Part shown: positions 8,207 to 16,424 of the stretch, piece by piece | How the letters are laid out: every line of letters begins with the position of its first letter | Position numbering within the stretch: the stretch's first letter is position 1 | The notes under the pieces: model-generated | The model's database searches: none | Told to the model about the DNA's origin: nothing | Seen by the model: the letters and a program-made list of their open reading frames with translations, nothing else | Translations under genes and position numbers: made by a program | From: DATKKX01 sp035542775 | Lineage (GTDB): Bacteria; Planctomycetota; Phycisphaerae; UBA1845; UTPLA1 | Reading direction: 5' to 3' | Length of the DNA: 29,667 bases | NCBI GenBank assembly: GCA_035542775.1 | Contig: DATKKX010000472.1 | Location: forward strand, 1 to 29,667

Positions 8207-9682
8207 ATGATGAACATATTGCTCGTATCGCCTGCCGTTCCAGATACTTTCTGGAGCTTCAAGCACGCCATCCCTTTTATTTCCAAGAAGGCGGCATATC
8301 CTCCGCTCGGCCTGCTCACTGTGGCGGCCATGCTTCCGAGGGGCTGGAATCTGAAGCTCGTCGATATGAATGTCTCCCGGTTGACGGACGAGGACATCGA
8401 TTGGGCTGACTACGTTTTTCTCTCCGCCATGATCGTACAGGCCGATTCGTGTCGGCAGGTCATCAGCCGCTGCGACACCAGGCAAAAGACCGTGATCGCC
8501 GGCGGGCCGCTCTTCAGCACGGGGCACGACGGGTTCCCGCAAGTCAAGCACTTCGTCGTGGGCGAAGCCGAGGACATCATGCCCCAGTTGGTGGCGGACC
8601 TTTCATCGGGTCATTTGAAACCGATCTACGAACGCCAGGCCAAGCCCGACCTTGCCAAGACACCGGTGCCGCGCTGGGACCTGATCAACTTCAAAGACTA
8701 CGCCACCATGCCGGTGCAGCTCTCGCGAGGCTGCCCTTTCAACTGCGAATTCTGCGACATCATCGTCATGTACGGCCGTCAGCCGCGGGTCAAGACGCCG
8801 ACGCAAATGATCGCCGAATTGGATTCCCTGCTCGATGCCGGTTGGAAGGGGCCCATCTTTATCGTCGACGACAATTTCATCGGCAACAAGGTCAAGGTCC
8901 GGGAGCTGCTTCACGAGCTCATCGCCTGGAGAGCGCGCCGCTCAGTGGCCGCCGCGTTCACGACCGAAGCGTCGCTCAACATTGTCGATATCCCCGGCCT
9001 GTTGGACCTCATGGTGCAGGCCGGCTTCAAGAAGGTCTTCGTCGGTATCGAGACCGCCGACGAGGATAGCCTTTATGAGTGCGCCAAAGTGCAGAACACA
9101 CGGCGGGACATCGCCGCGGCGGTGCGGACCATCCAGAACTCCGGCATCGAGGTCATGGGCGGCTTCATCGTCGGCTTCGACAACGACAAGCACACCATCT
9201 TCGAGCAGCAGCGCCGCTTCATCCAGGAGACCGGCGTGGTCACGGCGATGGTCGGTTTGCTGACCGCCCTTCCCAAGACGCGGCTGTTTCAGCGGCTGAA
9301 GGAAGAAGGGCGCATCCTCCATGAAAGCACCGGCAACAACATCGACGCCGTCCTGAACTTTATCCCGAAACTGGACCGCGATGTGTTGATCGAGGGCTAC
9401 CGCTCGCTGGTGAAGCACCTGTATACGCCGCGGGTCTACTACCGCCGGGCCCTGACCTTCCTCCGCGAGTACCGGCCGCAAGGACCGCGAGTGCCGGTGA
9501 CGTGGACCGACCTGAAGGCGTTCATACGCTCGTTGTGGGTGCTGGGCGTGCGAACGCGGGGCAGAAGAGAGTACTGGAAGTACCTCACCAAATCGCTGCT
9601 GCTGCATCCGCGGGCCTTCGGAGAGGCGGTCAGCATCGCCATCCTCGGCCATCACTTCCGGCAGGTGGCGACCAATCTCTAA
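8207..9682 (+). CDS. B12-binding radical SAM protein, hopanoid C-2 methylase-like (DUF4070)
   Basis: Predicted cobalamin-dependent radical SAM enzyme, probably a methylase of an unreactive carbon in a lipid or other hydrophobic substrate. Layout: an N-terminal Rossmann-like B12-binding domain (1-140, NILLVSPAVPDTFWSF, PPLGLLTVAAMLP, IAGGP, VVGEAED) without the DxHxxG base-off motif; a radical SAM domain with C176, C180 and C183 in RGCPFNCEFC, plus FIVDDNFIGNK and GGFIVGFDND; and a C-terminal DUF4070-like region (about 370-490). The order, length (491) and phrases such as LSRGCPFNCEFCDI, DDNFIGN, LTALPKT and the YRRALTFLREY region match what I remember of HpnP-type proteins. No hopanoid synthesis gene is in the window, so methylation of hopanoids is only one option. 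It starts with two ATGs in a row (8207 and 8210) with a weak GGGTGAG site. It converges on the glycosyltransferase run. Confidence 0.85.
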   Translation: MMNILLVSPAVPDTFWSFKHAIPFISKKAAYPPLGLLTVAAMLPRGWNLKLVDMNVSRLTDEDIDWADYVFLSAMIVQADSCRQVISRCDTRQKTVIAGGPLFSTGHDGFPQVKHFVVGEAEDIMPQLVADLSSGHLKPIYERQAKPDLAKTPVPRWDLINFKDYATMPVQLSRGCPFNCEFCDIIVMYGRQPRVKTPTQMIAELDSLLDAGWKGPIFIVDDNFIGNKVKVRELLHELIAWRARRSVAAAFTTEASLNIVDIPGLLDLMVQAGFKKVFVGIETADEDSLYECAKVQNTRRDIAAAVRTIQNSGIEVMGGFIVGFDNDKHTIFEQQRRFIQETGVVTAMVGLLTALPKTRLFQRLKEEGRILHESTGNNIDAVLNFIPKLDRDVLIEGYRSLVKHLYTPRVYYRRALTFLREYRPQGPRVPVTWTDLKAFIRSLWVLGVRTRGRREYWKYLTKSLLLHPRAFGEAVSIAILGHHFRQVATNL

Positions 9683-9818
9683 GGCGAAGCGGGTTTGGTC
9701 TGCCCGCGGCCTTCCAGGGAACCTCCGCCTGAACTGATCGCTGTTCGTGGGACGCCGACCATCGCGGGATTCGGACGCCCCCGGCCATCCCCCTTTCTCC
9801 GCCGGGCGACCTGGACGC

Positions 9819-11096
9819 TCATTCCGGTCCGGATCGCGTCGTGGTCCCGGGTGTGTTCCGGTCGTACGCCGCTGTTGGCCAGAAATCCCCGGGCTGGTGA
9901 ATCTCCGGGAGCTTGTCGATGTGCCGCAGGCCCGCGGCGCTCTGAAATCCGATCTTCGCGTCCACCAGCCGCTTGATCCCCAGGCTCTCTGGCGACCACG
10001 GATAAAGCGTGAACTGCAAGACCGAGCAGATGGTCAACACCGCTGCCAGCCGCGTCGCCGCCCGGCTCCGACACCGGCTCTGCAATGCAAGCCCGATGGC
10101 GCAATAGCCTGCCGGCAACAGCAGCATGAAGTAACCCTGGACCACGTGCATCAGCAGCAGAAAAGCCGTCCACGGCAGCGCCCACAACAAGAGCAGAAGC
10201 CGGATACCGCCTCCTTCGGACCGCCCCCGCGCGATGCTCCAAATCGCCCAGGGCAGAAGCACCGCCGCCACGCCGAAATCCCAGCCCAGATTGACGGCGA
10301 TCTTGGACGCATTGCGCAGCAGCCCATCGATCAACCCCAACCGAAAGACGCTGGTGCCTGAAACCACGTCGAGCGTGTGCGAGAGATCGGGATGGAGTTG
10401 AGCCGGGTCGGTTCGTGCGTAGAGGCGAGCCGTCACCCCGACAAGAGCGATGCATCCCGCCGCGGTGATCAGCAAGGCGATCCATCCCCCCCGGCGCAGG
10501 TGCCGAAACCCGACGTACGCGACCATCGGTCCGAGGCCGATCAGCAGGTCCGCCCGCAGAAAGCTCCCCACCACCAGCACGACCGCTGCACCGTACATCC
10601 CCGCCCGCCGCCCTTCGACCGTAGCTCGATAACACAGCCCGATCACCAACAGTCCGGACACGCACGCCGACAGGTAGCTCAGGGCGGTCGTGGATTGGAA
10701 CCAGACCAGGGGATTGAACCCGAACGCCATCGCCAGCAACCATGCCAGGCCGTCCTCGACGAGCCAGCGTACCCCCACGTAGAACAGAAGCGGCGCCGCC
10801 AGCGACGCCAGCAGCGACCACACCTGAAAGGAGCGATACGGCTCGCACCCAAGCTCGTTGAGCAGCGTTCCCATCGCCACCCACAACGGATAACCGGGGT
10901 GATGCACCGGGTATTGGGCGGGAAAGCCCAGCCCGTTCATGAAATACACCTCGTCGATGTTGGCCGGCGTGGGATGATTCAGCAGAGGAAGCCGGGCGGC
11001 AAGAAGCAAGAGCAGCAAGCCGACGGCCCGGTGGATCGGCAGTGGCCCGCGAGGCCTGTGACATGGCGACGGCCCGGTTGTTTCCACCGGCAGCAT
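9819..11096 (-). CDS. GT-C fold membrane glycosyltransferase
   Basis: Multi-pass membrane protein of the GT39/ArnT-like GT-C superfamily, which transfers a sugar from a polyprenyl-phosphate donor on the outer face of the membrane. From the ATG at 11096 it has 425 residues. It opens with a hydrophobic helix (GLLLLLLAARLPLL) followed by an acidic pair D48-E49 in NIDEVYFMNG, as in the catalytic first loop of the family. The HHPGYPLW motif at 65-72 corresponds to the family's HPPGYP signature. About nine to ten helices follow, and a soluble tail ends the protein. A longer frame opens at 11237 and would overlap the hydrolase gene by 38 bases, but its first 47 residues are Arg/Gly-rich and there is no ribosome site, so I prefer 11096. 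It is the last gene of the four-gene minus-strand run. Confidence 0.75.
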   Translation of the reverse strand: MLPVETTGPSPCHRPRGPLPIHRAVGLLLLLLAARLPLLNHPTPANIDEVYFMNGLGFPAQYPVHHPGYPLWVAMGTLLNELGCEPYRSFQVWSLLASLAAPLLFYVGVRWLVEDGLAWLLAMAFGFNPLVWFQSTTALSYLSACVSGLLVIGLCYRATVEGRRAGMYGAAVVLVVGSFLRADLLIGLGPMVAYVGFRHLRRGGWIALLITAAGCIALVGVTARLYARTDPAQLHPDLSHTLDVVSGTSVFRLGLIDGLLRNASKIAVNLGWDFGVAAVLLPWAIWSIARGRSEGGGIRLLLLLWALPWTAFLLLMHVVQGYFMLLLPAGYCAIGLALQSRCRSRAATRLAAVLTICSVLQFTLYPWSPESLGIKRLVDAKIGFQSAAGLRHIDKLPEIHQPGDFWPTAAYDRNTPGTTTRSGPE

Positions 11097-11199
11097 GGTT
11101 CGGATACTACGTCCGTGGTGATCGTTCCGCAAAACGCTGGGGGGCCACTCTCCCCGCTCTCGCCTCGGCAGGCCAGGACTCCCACAAAGCCGGCCCGCG

Positions 11200-12483
11200 C
11201 TACTCAACCGACGCCAGACCGACGTGCCTCCCATCAAGCAGGGTCTCAGCCACCGCGGGGGCGACCAACTCGGCCAGGAGCCGACAGCCTTCCTGTGAGA
11301 AATGGCAGGAGTCGACGAACAGCTCCTCGCGCCCGGTCAATTCCCCGGCGGCATCGATGCAGACCGCCCCGGTCTCCGCCGCTGCTTCCCGCATCATCTG
11401 ATTGTGGATCTCGGCCAGTCGCGCGGCCGCGTACGCCGAACCCTGCCCGTTCTGCATCACGTCATAGTACTCGAGCGTGCGCTCGTCGGCATCGGACCTG
11501 TACGGCATGGCGAAGGTAACCAGCACCGGCGTCGCGGAGAGCGAGCGGCACGCCCTGATGAACCTCAGCAGCTCCTTCTTATACTCTTCGCCGGAATAGG
11601 ATCGGAGAGCGCGGAGTGATTCCAGCCGGACATAGCAGCGGTCTATCCAGGAGGCGATGCCGCTGTTTCGGGCCACCGTTCTCTTGGGCAAAGGCCTGGG
11701 CATGTAGTTGATGGCTTCATAGAACACAATGGCGGCCGGCGAGAGTTGCTTGTTGGCAAGCATGAGTTGCCGGCATGCCTTGACGTCGAAGCCGGGCATG
11801 GCCGCATTGACCACCCGAACATCGGCCAGCAGCGGGTTCGTGCCGACCAGAACGTCCTCCAGCATGTCGGGGTAGGGTCTGTCCGCCGAATCGATGGTCA
11901 TCCCGAACGCCACCGAGCCCCCGGTACACATCACGATCGGAGAGCCCGGACCGATCGCGCGGGTGCTATGGCGCCGAAAGCCCTGCGGGCCGACAATGAA
12001 GTCTGAATCCAGCATCTTGCAGCGAAAACCGGCGGTGTAAGGCCCCGGACTTGAGTCGGTCTTCTTGTGGAAGAAGATGTTGTCCCGGCAGTTGTCGTCG
12101 CGCAGCCATCCGTGAACGTAGACCCGATAGCGCCGGTCGGCCGCCACCTGCCCCTCAAACACGACCTCGTCCCGATAGGAGAGCCACGCATCCGCCCCGA
12201 CCGCGACTGCCAGCACGGTCGACACCAGCGTGAGGATGGCCGCCGGCCGGCTCCGCGTGCGCAGCCATGCGAGAAGCGATGCGACGCACATGCTGAGAGC
12301 CAGACCTTCGGCGATCGCGGCATAGACCAGGAACGGAAACGGCCTGTGAGGGACGTACAATTCGCCGCGGGGGCGCAACGCCAGCCAGATGATCATCACG
12401 ACCGCCACCTGCATCCACGCCGCGGCCAGGCGGCAGGGAACCTGTTTGCTGCTCGGGGCGGTCGCGAGCGGCGAAATGGACAT
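11200..12483 (-). CDS. Membrane-anchored SGNH/GDSL-type hydrolase
   Basis: Probable extracytoplasmic esterase or acyltransferase-like hydrolase of the SGNH superfamily. From the ATG at 12483 it has 427 residues, with CAAGGGG about 10 bases upstream; a GTG at 12507 would add eight. Three N-terminal helices (about 21-37, 52-73 and 81-99) anchor it. The catalytic domain starts near 180. Block I is CTGGSVAFG, with the nucleophile S190 in GGS rather than GDS. Block II is the NAAMPGFD glycine (G231), block III is FYEAIN with N259, and block V is DSCHFSQEG with D391 and H394. Such proteins often remove or transfer acetyl or acyl groups on cell-surface sugars. Its position between a radical SAM enzyme and a GT-C transferase supports a role in modifying a glycolipid or polysaccharide. 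The substrate is not known. Confidence 0.8.
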   Translation of the reverse strand: MSISPLATAPSSKQVPCRLAAAWMQVAVVMIIWLALRPRGELYVPHRPFPFLVYAAIAEGLALSMCVASLLAWLRTRSRPAAILTLVSTVLAVAVGADAWLSYRDEVVFEGQVAADRRYRVYVHGWLRDDNCRDNIFFHKKTDSSPGPYTAGFRCKMLDSDFIVGPQGFRRHSTRAIGPGSPIVMCTGGSVAFGMTIDSADRPYPDMLEDVLVGTNPLLADVRVVNAAMPGFDVKACRQLMLANKQLSPAAIVFYEAINYMPRPLPKRTVARNSGIASWIDRCYVRLESLRALRSYSGEEYKKELLRFIRACRSLSATPVLVTFAMPYRSDADERTLEYYDVMQNGQGSAYAAARLAEIHNQMMREAAAETGAVCIDAAGELTGREELFVDSCHFSQEGCRLLAELVAPAVAETLLDGRHVGLASVE

Positions 12484-12510
12484 GGCTGGAGATCCCCTTG
12501 AAAGCACGGC

Positions 12511-13902
12511 CTACCACCTGCGCCAGAACATGGCCGGGATGGCCACGGAGATTGTCTTGAGCCGGCCGAAGAAGTGCTCATAGGGATGCCGCAGGCACTT
12601 CAATGCGTACTGCGGCGAGAGGTAGAAGGATCGATACGCCTGCTTGGCCATGCGGCGGATGTCCTCGTTGCGGAAGTCGGGGTAATCCGGCTCGCCGGCC
12701 GGCGTGAGCCAGCCGTTCTCCTTCAGCACGCGGTGAAACGGCGTCCCCTCCAGCACGTTCGCCAGTTGGAACTGCGCCGTGTGCGGGTTGAGCCGCTTGG
12801 CCCATCGGATGGTCTTCATCGCCGTCTCTCGCGTCTCGCCGATGAAGCCGATGATGAAGTCCCCGTGGATCCTCAGACCAGCCCGCTTCGCGTTCCAGGT
12901 GAATTCCTCCATCTTCGCCTGCGACACGCCCTTGCGGATATTGTTGAGAATCTTGGGGTCAGCCGATTCGTACCCCACGTGCAGAACGCGGCAGCCGGCC
13001 TGCCTCATCACGCGCATGGTTTCATAACTCAGATTGCTGCGGGCATAGCATGACCAGGGCAGCTTGAGCTTGTGCTTGATCTTCCTCGCCGACAACTCCA
13101 GGGCCCGGTCGTCGGTCAACATGTCGTCCTGGATCATGACCGAACGAACTTCCGGCAGGTCCCGCTCGATGTAAGCGAATTCCTCGACCACGTTGTCGAC
13201 GCTGCGCACGTTGTAGGTGAACCCCTTGATGAACGTGTGCACCCACAGGCAGAACGTGCACTGGCCCCAGTTGCACCCGCGGCCGGTCATGAGGTCCATG
13301 AACGGATAAAATTCCGAAATCGTCTTGTAGTCGCGGATGTTGACGTGCTCTTTGAAGAATCGCGCCACGAAGGGAATGGCGTCGAGCTGCTCCGTGGCGA
13401 GGTACGGCCGCTGCTCATTCCTCACGATCCGGTCGCCGTCGCGGTAGAGCAGGTTCCTTATCTCGGCCGGGGCCTTGCCCTCGGCCAGCTCTGCCAGCGG
13501 GTGCTCGAATTCGCTGACCACTCCGTATTGCACGGTGGTCGCCAGCCGAAGCGTCTCCTCCGGGCTTGCCGAGTAGTAGGGCCCGACCAACACCGTGATG
13601 CAGCCGAGCTTTTCGGTGAGCCGGTCGGCAAACTCGACGTCGTTCCGCCTGCTCTGCTGGCCCGGATAGTTGACCAGCATGTCCGGCCGCCAGTCGAGCA
13701 CGAGCTTCTCCGTCTGGTCATGGTCCAGGTGACGGGACGGAGCATCAACCAGCAGCACTTCGTGGCCCCGGTGCTCCAGCCACGCCCCCGCGTAGCCCAG
13801 CCACAGCGGATACCATTGCGTCGCCGACAGCGACACGAAGTCGCATCGCGCGTTCCGCATGTAGTCTTTCTTGTAAGGAGGCGACAACAAGGCGATGCGC
13901 AT
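12511..13902 (-). CDS. B12-binding radical SAM protein with CX4CX2C cluster motif
   Basis: Second predicted cobalamin-dependent radical SAM enzyme, 463 residues from the ATG at 13902, which has GGAG 8 bases upstream; a GTG six bases earlier is less likely. The N-terminal part (1-165, MRIALLSPPYKKDYMR, YPLWLGYAGAWLEHRGHEV, VLVGPY) is a B12-binding-like Rossmann domain without DxHxxG. The radical SAM domain (about 200-410) has its iron-sulfur ligands in TGRGCNWGQCTFCLW as C210, C215 and C218. There are four residues between the first two cysteines instead of the usual three. Later motifs are MIQDDMLTDD, VLHVGYESADPKIL and HGDFIIGFIGET, typical of the fold. The protein ends with a basic/aromatic tail (PAMFWRRW). 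It sits 68 bases after the family 2 glycosyltransferase and 27 bases before the SGNH hydrolase gene, so these are likely cotranscribed. The product is unknown. Confidence 0.85.
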   Translation of the reverse strand: MRIALLSPPYKKDYMRNARCDFVSLSATQWYPLWLGYAGAWLEHRGHEVLLVDAPSRHLDHDQTEKLVLDWRPDMLVNYPGQQSRRNDVEFADRLTEKLGCITVLVGPYYSASPEETLRLATTVQYGVVSEFEHPLAELAEGKAPAEIRNLLYRDGDRIVRNEQRPYLATEQLDAIPFVARFFKEHVNIRDYKTISEFYPFMDLMTGRGCNWGQCTFCLWVHTFIKGFTYNVRSVDNVVEEFAYIERDLPEVRSVMIQDDMLTDDRALELSARKIKHKLKLPWSCYARSNLSYETMRVMRQAGCRVLHVGYESADPKILNNIRKGVSQAKMEEFTWNAKRAGLRIHGDFIIGFIGETRETAMKTIRWAKRLNPHTAQFQLANVLEGTPFHRVLKENGWLTPAGEPDYPDFRNEDIRRMAKQAYRSFYLSPQYALKCLRHPYEHFFGRLKTISVAIPAMFWRRW

Positions 13903-13970
13903 CTGCACGGCTCCAGGTGGTCAAGGTCTTCGGCGTGCCGCCTCAGGGTCAGCCGGCTCGCCGCCGGGAA

Positions 13971-15191
13971 CTAGGCACAGCCCGCCACTTCCGCCGCGGC
14001 CGGGGAGGGTGCCTGCGGCGCCGGCGGCGGCGAGCCCAGGCGGGAGAACGAGCTGGTCTGCCGGAAGAACGGATAGCTCAAGGCGGCGGCGAACAGCACG
14101 AACAGCGTTTCAAAGAACACCAGGCTGAGCTTGATAATGCCGAACCTTGCCGACGTCCCCTTGGGCACGCCCACGGATTGGAATGCCTGGCTGGTGATGA
14201 CGATGGTGATGGCCAGACAGGCGGCTGCGACGATGGGCAAATCGAGGCGGCCCAGCGTCAGCAGCGTGAGCGCGATCAATCCCCACAGAGCCATCGCCCA
14301 AGGCAGCAGGAGTTGCTGCCCGATCCGTGTCAAAACCATCAGCTTGCAGAAGCCGGTCATCTCCGGGAGGCGGTACAGGAAGCGCAGCGACTCGCGAAGA
14401 AACGCGTTGTTCTTGCGGAACTTGTGGCCGAAAAACTCGGAGATGTGCCCCGGGCCGCGCAGCTCCTCGACGATCGCCTCGCGCGAGTACACCACGCGAT
14501 GACCCAGCGTATTGCCCAGAAAGCCGATGTAAACGTCGTCAGCGACAACGTCCTCGGGAAACTCGCTGAGCATCTCCTGGCGAAATGCATAGCAGGTGGC
14601 GATGACGATGGAGCTGCTGAAGGCATCGGACTCGATCAGCCGGCCGCGGTTCTGCGAGTCCCAGAAGCATCGATCCCGCCAGATTGCGGTGGGAGCATGG
14701 CTGTACGCGCCGACGACCCAGACGTTGGGGTCCGATGCGAATTCCGCGGCGATTCGTTTCAGCGCGTCCGGCCGCAACCGCCCGTCCGCGTCCGTGATGA
14801 CCACAATCTGGCCGGACAGCGTCGGCAGAACGTGATTGAGCTGGTTGGTCTTCCCCTTGCGCGGGGAGTGCGAGATGCGAACACCTCGCCCGAGGGGAAT
14901 GGCCGCTGACAGTCGCTGCACCGTTGAGTCGCTGCTGCCGCCGTCGACGAACACGATCTCCAGCTTTTCCGCGGGGTAATCGCAGGCCAGCAGGTTGTTC
15001 AACTTGTCAACGATCAGGTCGGCTTCGTTGTAGCACGGTATGACCACGGACAGACCGGGCAGCTCGGCCGGCGCCGACGCCGCCGCCCGCTTCTTGACGA
15101 AGCTGACGAATCGCAGGACCACGAAGTAGCCCGCGCAAAGCCAGGCCAAGGCAAGCGTGGCCATCGCAAAGAACGTGGTAAGCACCCACAT
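13971..15191 (-). CDS. Family 2 membrane glycosyltransferase
   Basis: Processive-type or lipid-sugar-forming GT2 enzyme of the inner membrane with a cytosolic catalytic domain. The ATG at 15191 has GGAGAG upstream and yields 406 residues; a longer frame to 15314 adds an Arg-rich stretch and is rejected. One N-terminal helix (about 4-29) precedes the GT-A domain: LSVVIPCYNEADLI (48-60), FVDGGSSDST with D83, the metal-binding DxD in TDADGRL (D134, D136), VADDVYIG (about D218-D219) and FRKNNAFLRESLR in place of the QxxRW acceptor motif. Three or four C-terminal helices (about 280-385) and a Pro/Ala-rich tail follow. It heads the four-gene run (this gene, radical SAM, SGNH hydrolase, GT-C transferase) and probably starts or extends a surface glycan. 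Confidence 0.9.
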   Translation of the reverse strand: MWVLTTFFAMATLALAWLCAGYFVVLRFVSFVKKRAAASAPAELPGLSVVIPCYNEADLIVDKLNNLLACDYPAEKLEIVFVDGGSSDSTVQRLSAAIPLGRGVRISHSPRKGKTNQLNHVLPTLSGQIVVITDADGRLRPDALKRIAAEFASDPNVWVVGAYSHAPTAIWRDRCFWDSQNRGRLIESDAFSSSIVIATCYAFRQEMLSEFPEDVVADDVYIGFLGNTLGHRVVYSREAIVEELRGPGHISEFFGHKFRKNNAFLRESLRFLYRLPEMTGFCKLMVLTRIGQQLLLPWAMALWGLIALTLLTLGRLDLPIVAAACLAITIVITSQAFQSVGVPKGTSARFGIIKLSLVFFETLFVLFAAALSYPFFRQTSSFSRLGSPPPAPQAPSPAAAEVAGCA

Positions 15192-15531
15192 TGCGCCGCT
15201 CTCCGCTGACGAACGTTGGAAAGTCCTGATATATATCGGCCCCTTTCCCGGCCCCCCTCGCCGGGCAAATTGAGGAATCCGGACGACGATGGATGGACCT
15301 CGACGCCGGGTCACGCGGGCCGCAGCGGATGAATGTCAGAGAATCGGCGGACAGGTTTGGAATGCGCTCAATGGGCGCCGTGGCCGGAGTGGCCAACCTC
15401 ATCTGTTATCGGACTGGTTGCCTGAATGGGATCTGCTGAGCGATGCCAGGGCCGCTGCCCGATGCTGAGATCGCCGTCAGAGGCGACGATGCGGCAACTC
15501 GCCGACCTGCCGGTCGAGACACCGAAAGGCA
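15192..15531. other. Spacer between receiver gene and GT2 run
   Basis: About 340 bases without a supportable gene. It holds the AT-rich element at 15228-15237 on the GT2 side. On the other side, just past the stop of the receiver gene, is a short hairpin CGACC-TGCC-GGTCG (15503-15516) that could end cheY transcription but lacks a U-run. Nothing else stands out. Confidence 0.5.
15228..15237 (-). promoter_or_regulatory. AT-rich -10-like element before the GT2 run
   Basis: The only AT-rich stretch in the spacer is the palindrome GATATATATC, 37-46 bases upstream of the ATG at 15191. It contains TATATA. No good -35 is seen at normal distance. It is a plausible -10 region or a small operator for the four-gene run. 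Confidence 0.3.
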
Positions 15532-15918
15532 TCAGGCCGGGGTGCCGGCCGTCGCCTTCACTTTGGCCATCGTTTGGTTGATCTTCTCGGCCAGCGTGTC
15601 CGCCGTAAACGGCTTGACCACGTAATTGTTGACCCCGGCCTTGACCGCCTCGAGCACGCGAGACTTCTCCGCCTCCGTCGTGACCATGATGATGGGCAGG
15701 GCCTTGTCCGTCTCTCGAACCTTGCGTATCAGGGTGATGCCGTCCATGTTGGGCATGTTCCAGTCGACCAGCATCAGCTCCGGTCGGTCCTTCGCGATGC
15801 AGGCCAGCGCTTCAAACCCGTCGGCCGCCTCGATGACGTCCTCATGCCCCAGCGTCTTGAGTGTGTTCTTTTGAATGTTCCGGATGGTCCGAGAGTCGTC
15901 CACTAGAAGGATTTTCAT
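15532..15918 (-). CDS. cheY: CheY-like single-domain response regulator
   Basis: A 128-residue receiver domain with no output domain; it signals by phosphorylation-dependent binding to a partner such as a flagellar switch or another kinase pathway. The acidic pocket is D7-D8 (LLVDDSR) and the phosphorylation site is D52 (VDWNMPNMDG). The switch threonine is T80 or T81 (MVTTEAE) and the lysine is K102 (VVKPF). All catalytic residues are present. The ATG at 15918 shares its A with the TGA stop of the upstream CheX gene (TGATG), so the two are translated as a coupled pair. Because CheX dephosphorylates CheY-P in known systems, this receiver is the likely substrate of its neighbour. No CheA or receptor gene is nearby. 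Confidence 0.93.
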   Translation of the reverse strand: MKILLVDDSRTIRNIQKNTLKTLGHEDVIEAADGFEALACIAKDRPELMLVDWNMPNMDGITLIRKVRETDKALPIIMVTTEAEKSRVLEAVKAGVNNYVVKPFTADTLAEKINQTMAKVKATAGTPA

Positions 15919-16424
15919 CAGACTGCTCCTACGGCAACCGACTGCGCCGATTTGCCTGCGGGCTTCTTGTTGGGAATCACGGCCACTTCCACGTTGAAGC
16001 CGCCGAATTCGGTCTCACACGGTATGATGAGGAAAGGCGATAGCTTGGACGGCGACACCTGGTGCCCCGGCCCGATCACAACGCTGGGCAGCGAGATGCT
16101 GGCCAGGTGGTCCCCGAAGTCTTTCTTGGCGTTGCCGGCCACCATGTTGGCGAGCTCCCCGATTGCATCGGAGAAATCCGGCGACTTCATGGTCAGCTCG
16201 GTTCCCGCGAACGCGGAGGCAATCTTGCACGCCACGTCGCCCGGAAAGCTCAGGACGACGCAGCCCATCACGTCACCGGAGAGGCCGATGATGCCGGATA
16301 CCTCCGCGCTCACCAGGTCCGACTGCTTGAGCATCGGCTTGCCGATCTTGATCTTCGCATGCACCATCGTCTGGAAAACGTTGGAGATCGCGGCGATGAA
16401 TGGATTGATGAATTTGACGTCCAT
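15918..16424 (-). CDS. cheX: CheX-type CheY-P phosphatase
   Basis: Cytosolic protein of the CheC/CheX/FliY phosphatase class that removes phosphate from CheY-P. From the ATG at 16424 it has 168 residues, the normal CheX size, with GGAGAG just upstream. A longer frame from 16490 adds 22 basic residues and is unlikely. The signature is in AIGELANMVAGNAKK, with E90 and N93 in the ExxN catalytic motif (and N98 after it), preceded by an N-terminal FINPFIAAISNVFQTM helix. The beta-strand region DVMGCVVLSFPGDVACKIASAF and the C-terminal GGFNVEVAVIP strand fit the CheX fold. Only one ExxN helix is seen, as in CheX; CheC has two. It overlaps the receiver gene by one base. Confidence 0.9.
   Translation of the reverse strand: MDVKFINPFIAAISNVFQTMVHAKIKIGKPMLKQSDLVSAEVSGIIGLSGDVMGCVVLSFPGDVACKIASAFAGTELTMKSPDFSDAIGELANMVAGNAKKDFGDHLASISLPSVVIGPGHQVSPSKLSPFLIIPCETEFGGFNVEVAVIPNKKPAGKSAQSVAVGAV

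Noticed and set aside
9679..11064. 461-codon minus-strand frame over the GT-C gene
   Set aside because: Arg/Gly-rich shadow of the transmembrane protein, with no hydrophobic helices of its own.
15503..15516. Short hairpin after the receiver gene as a terminator
   Set aside because: Only five pairs and no U-run, so I mention it within the spacer entry but do not call it as a terminator.
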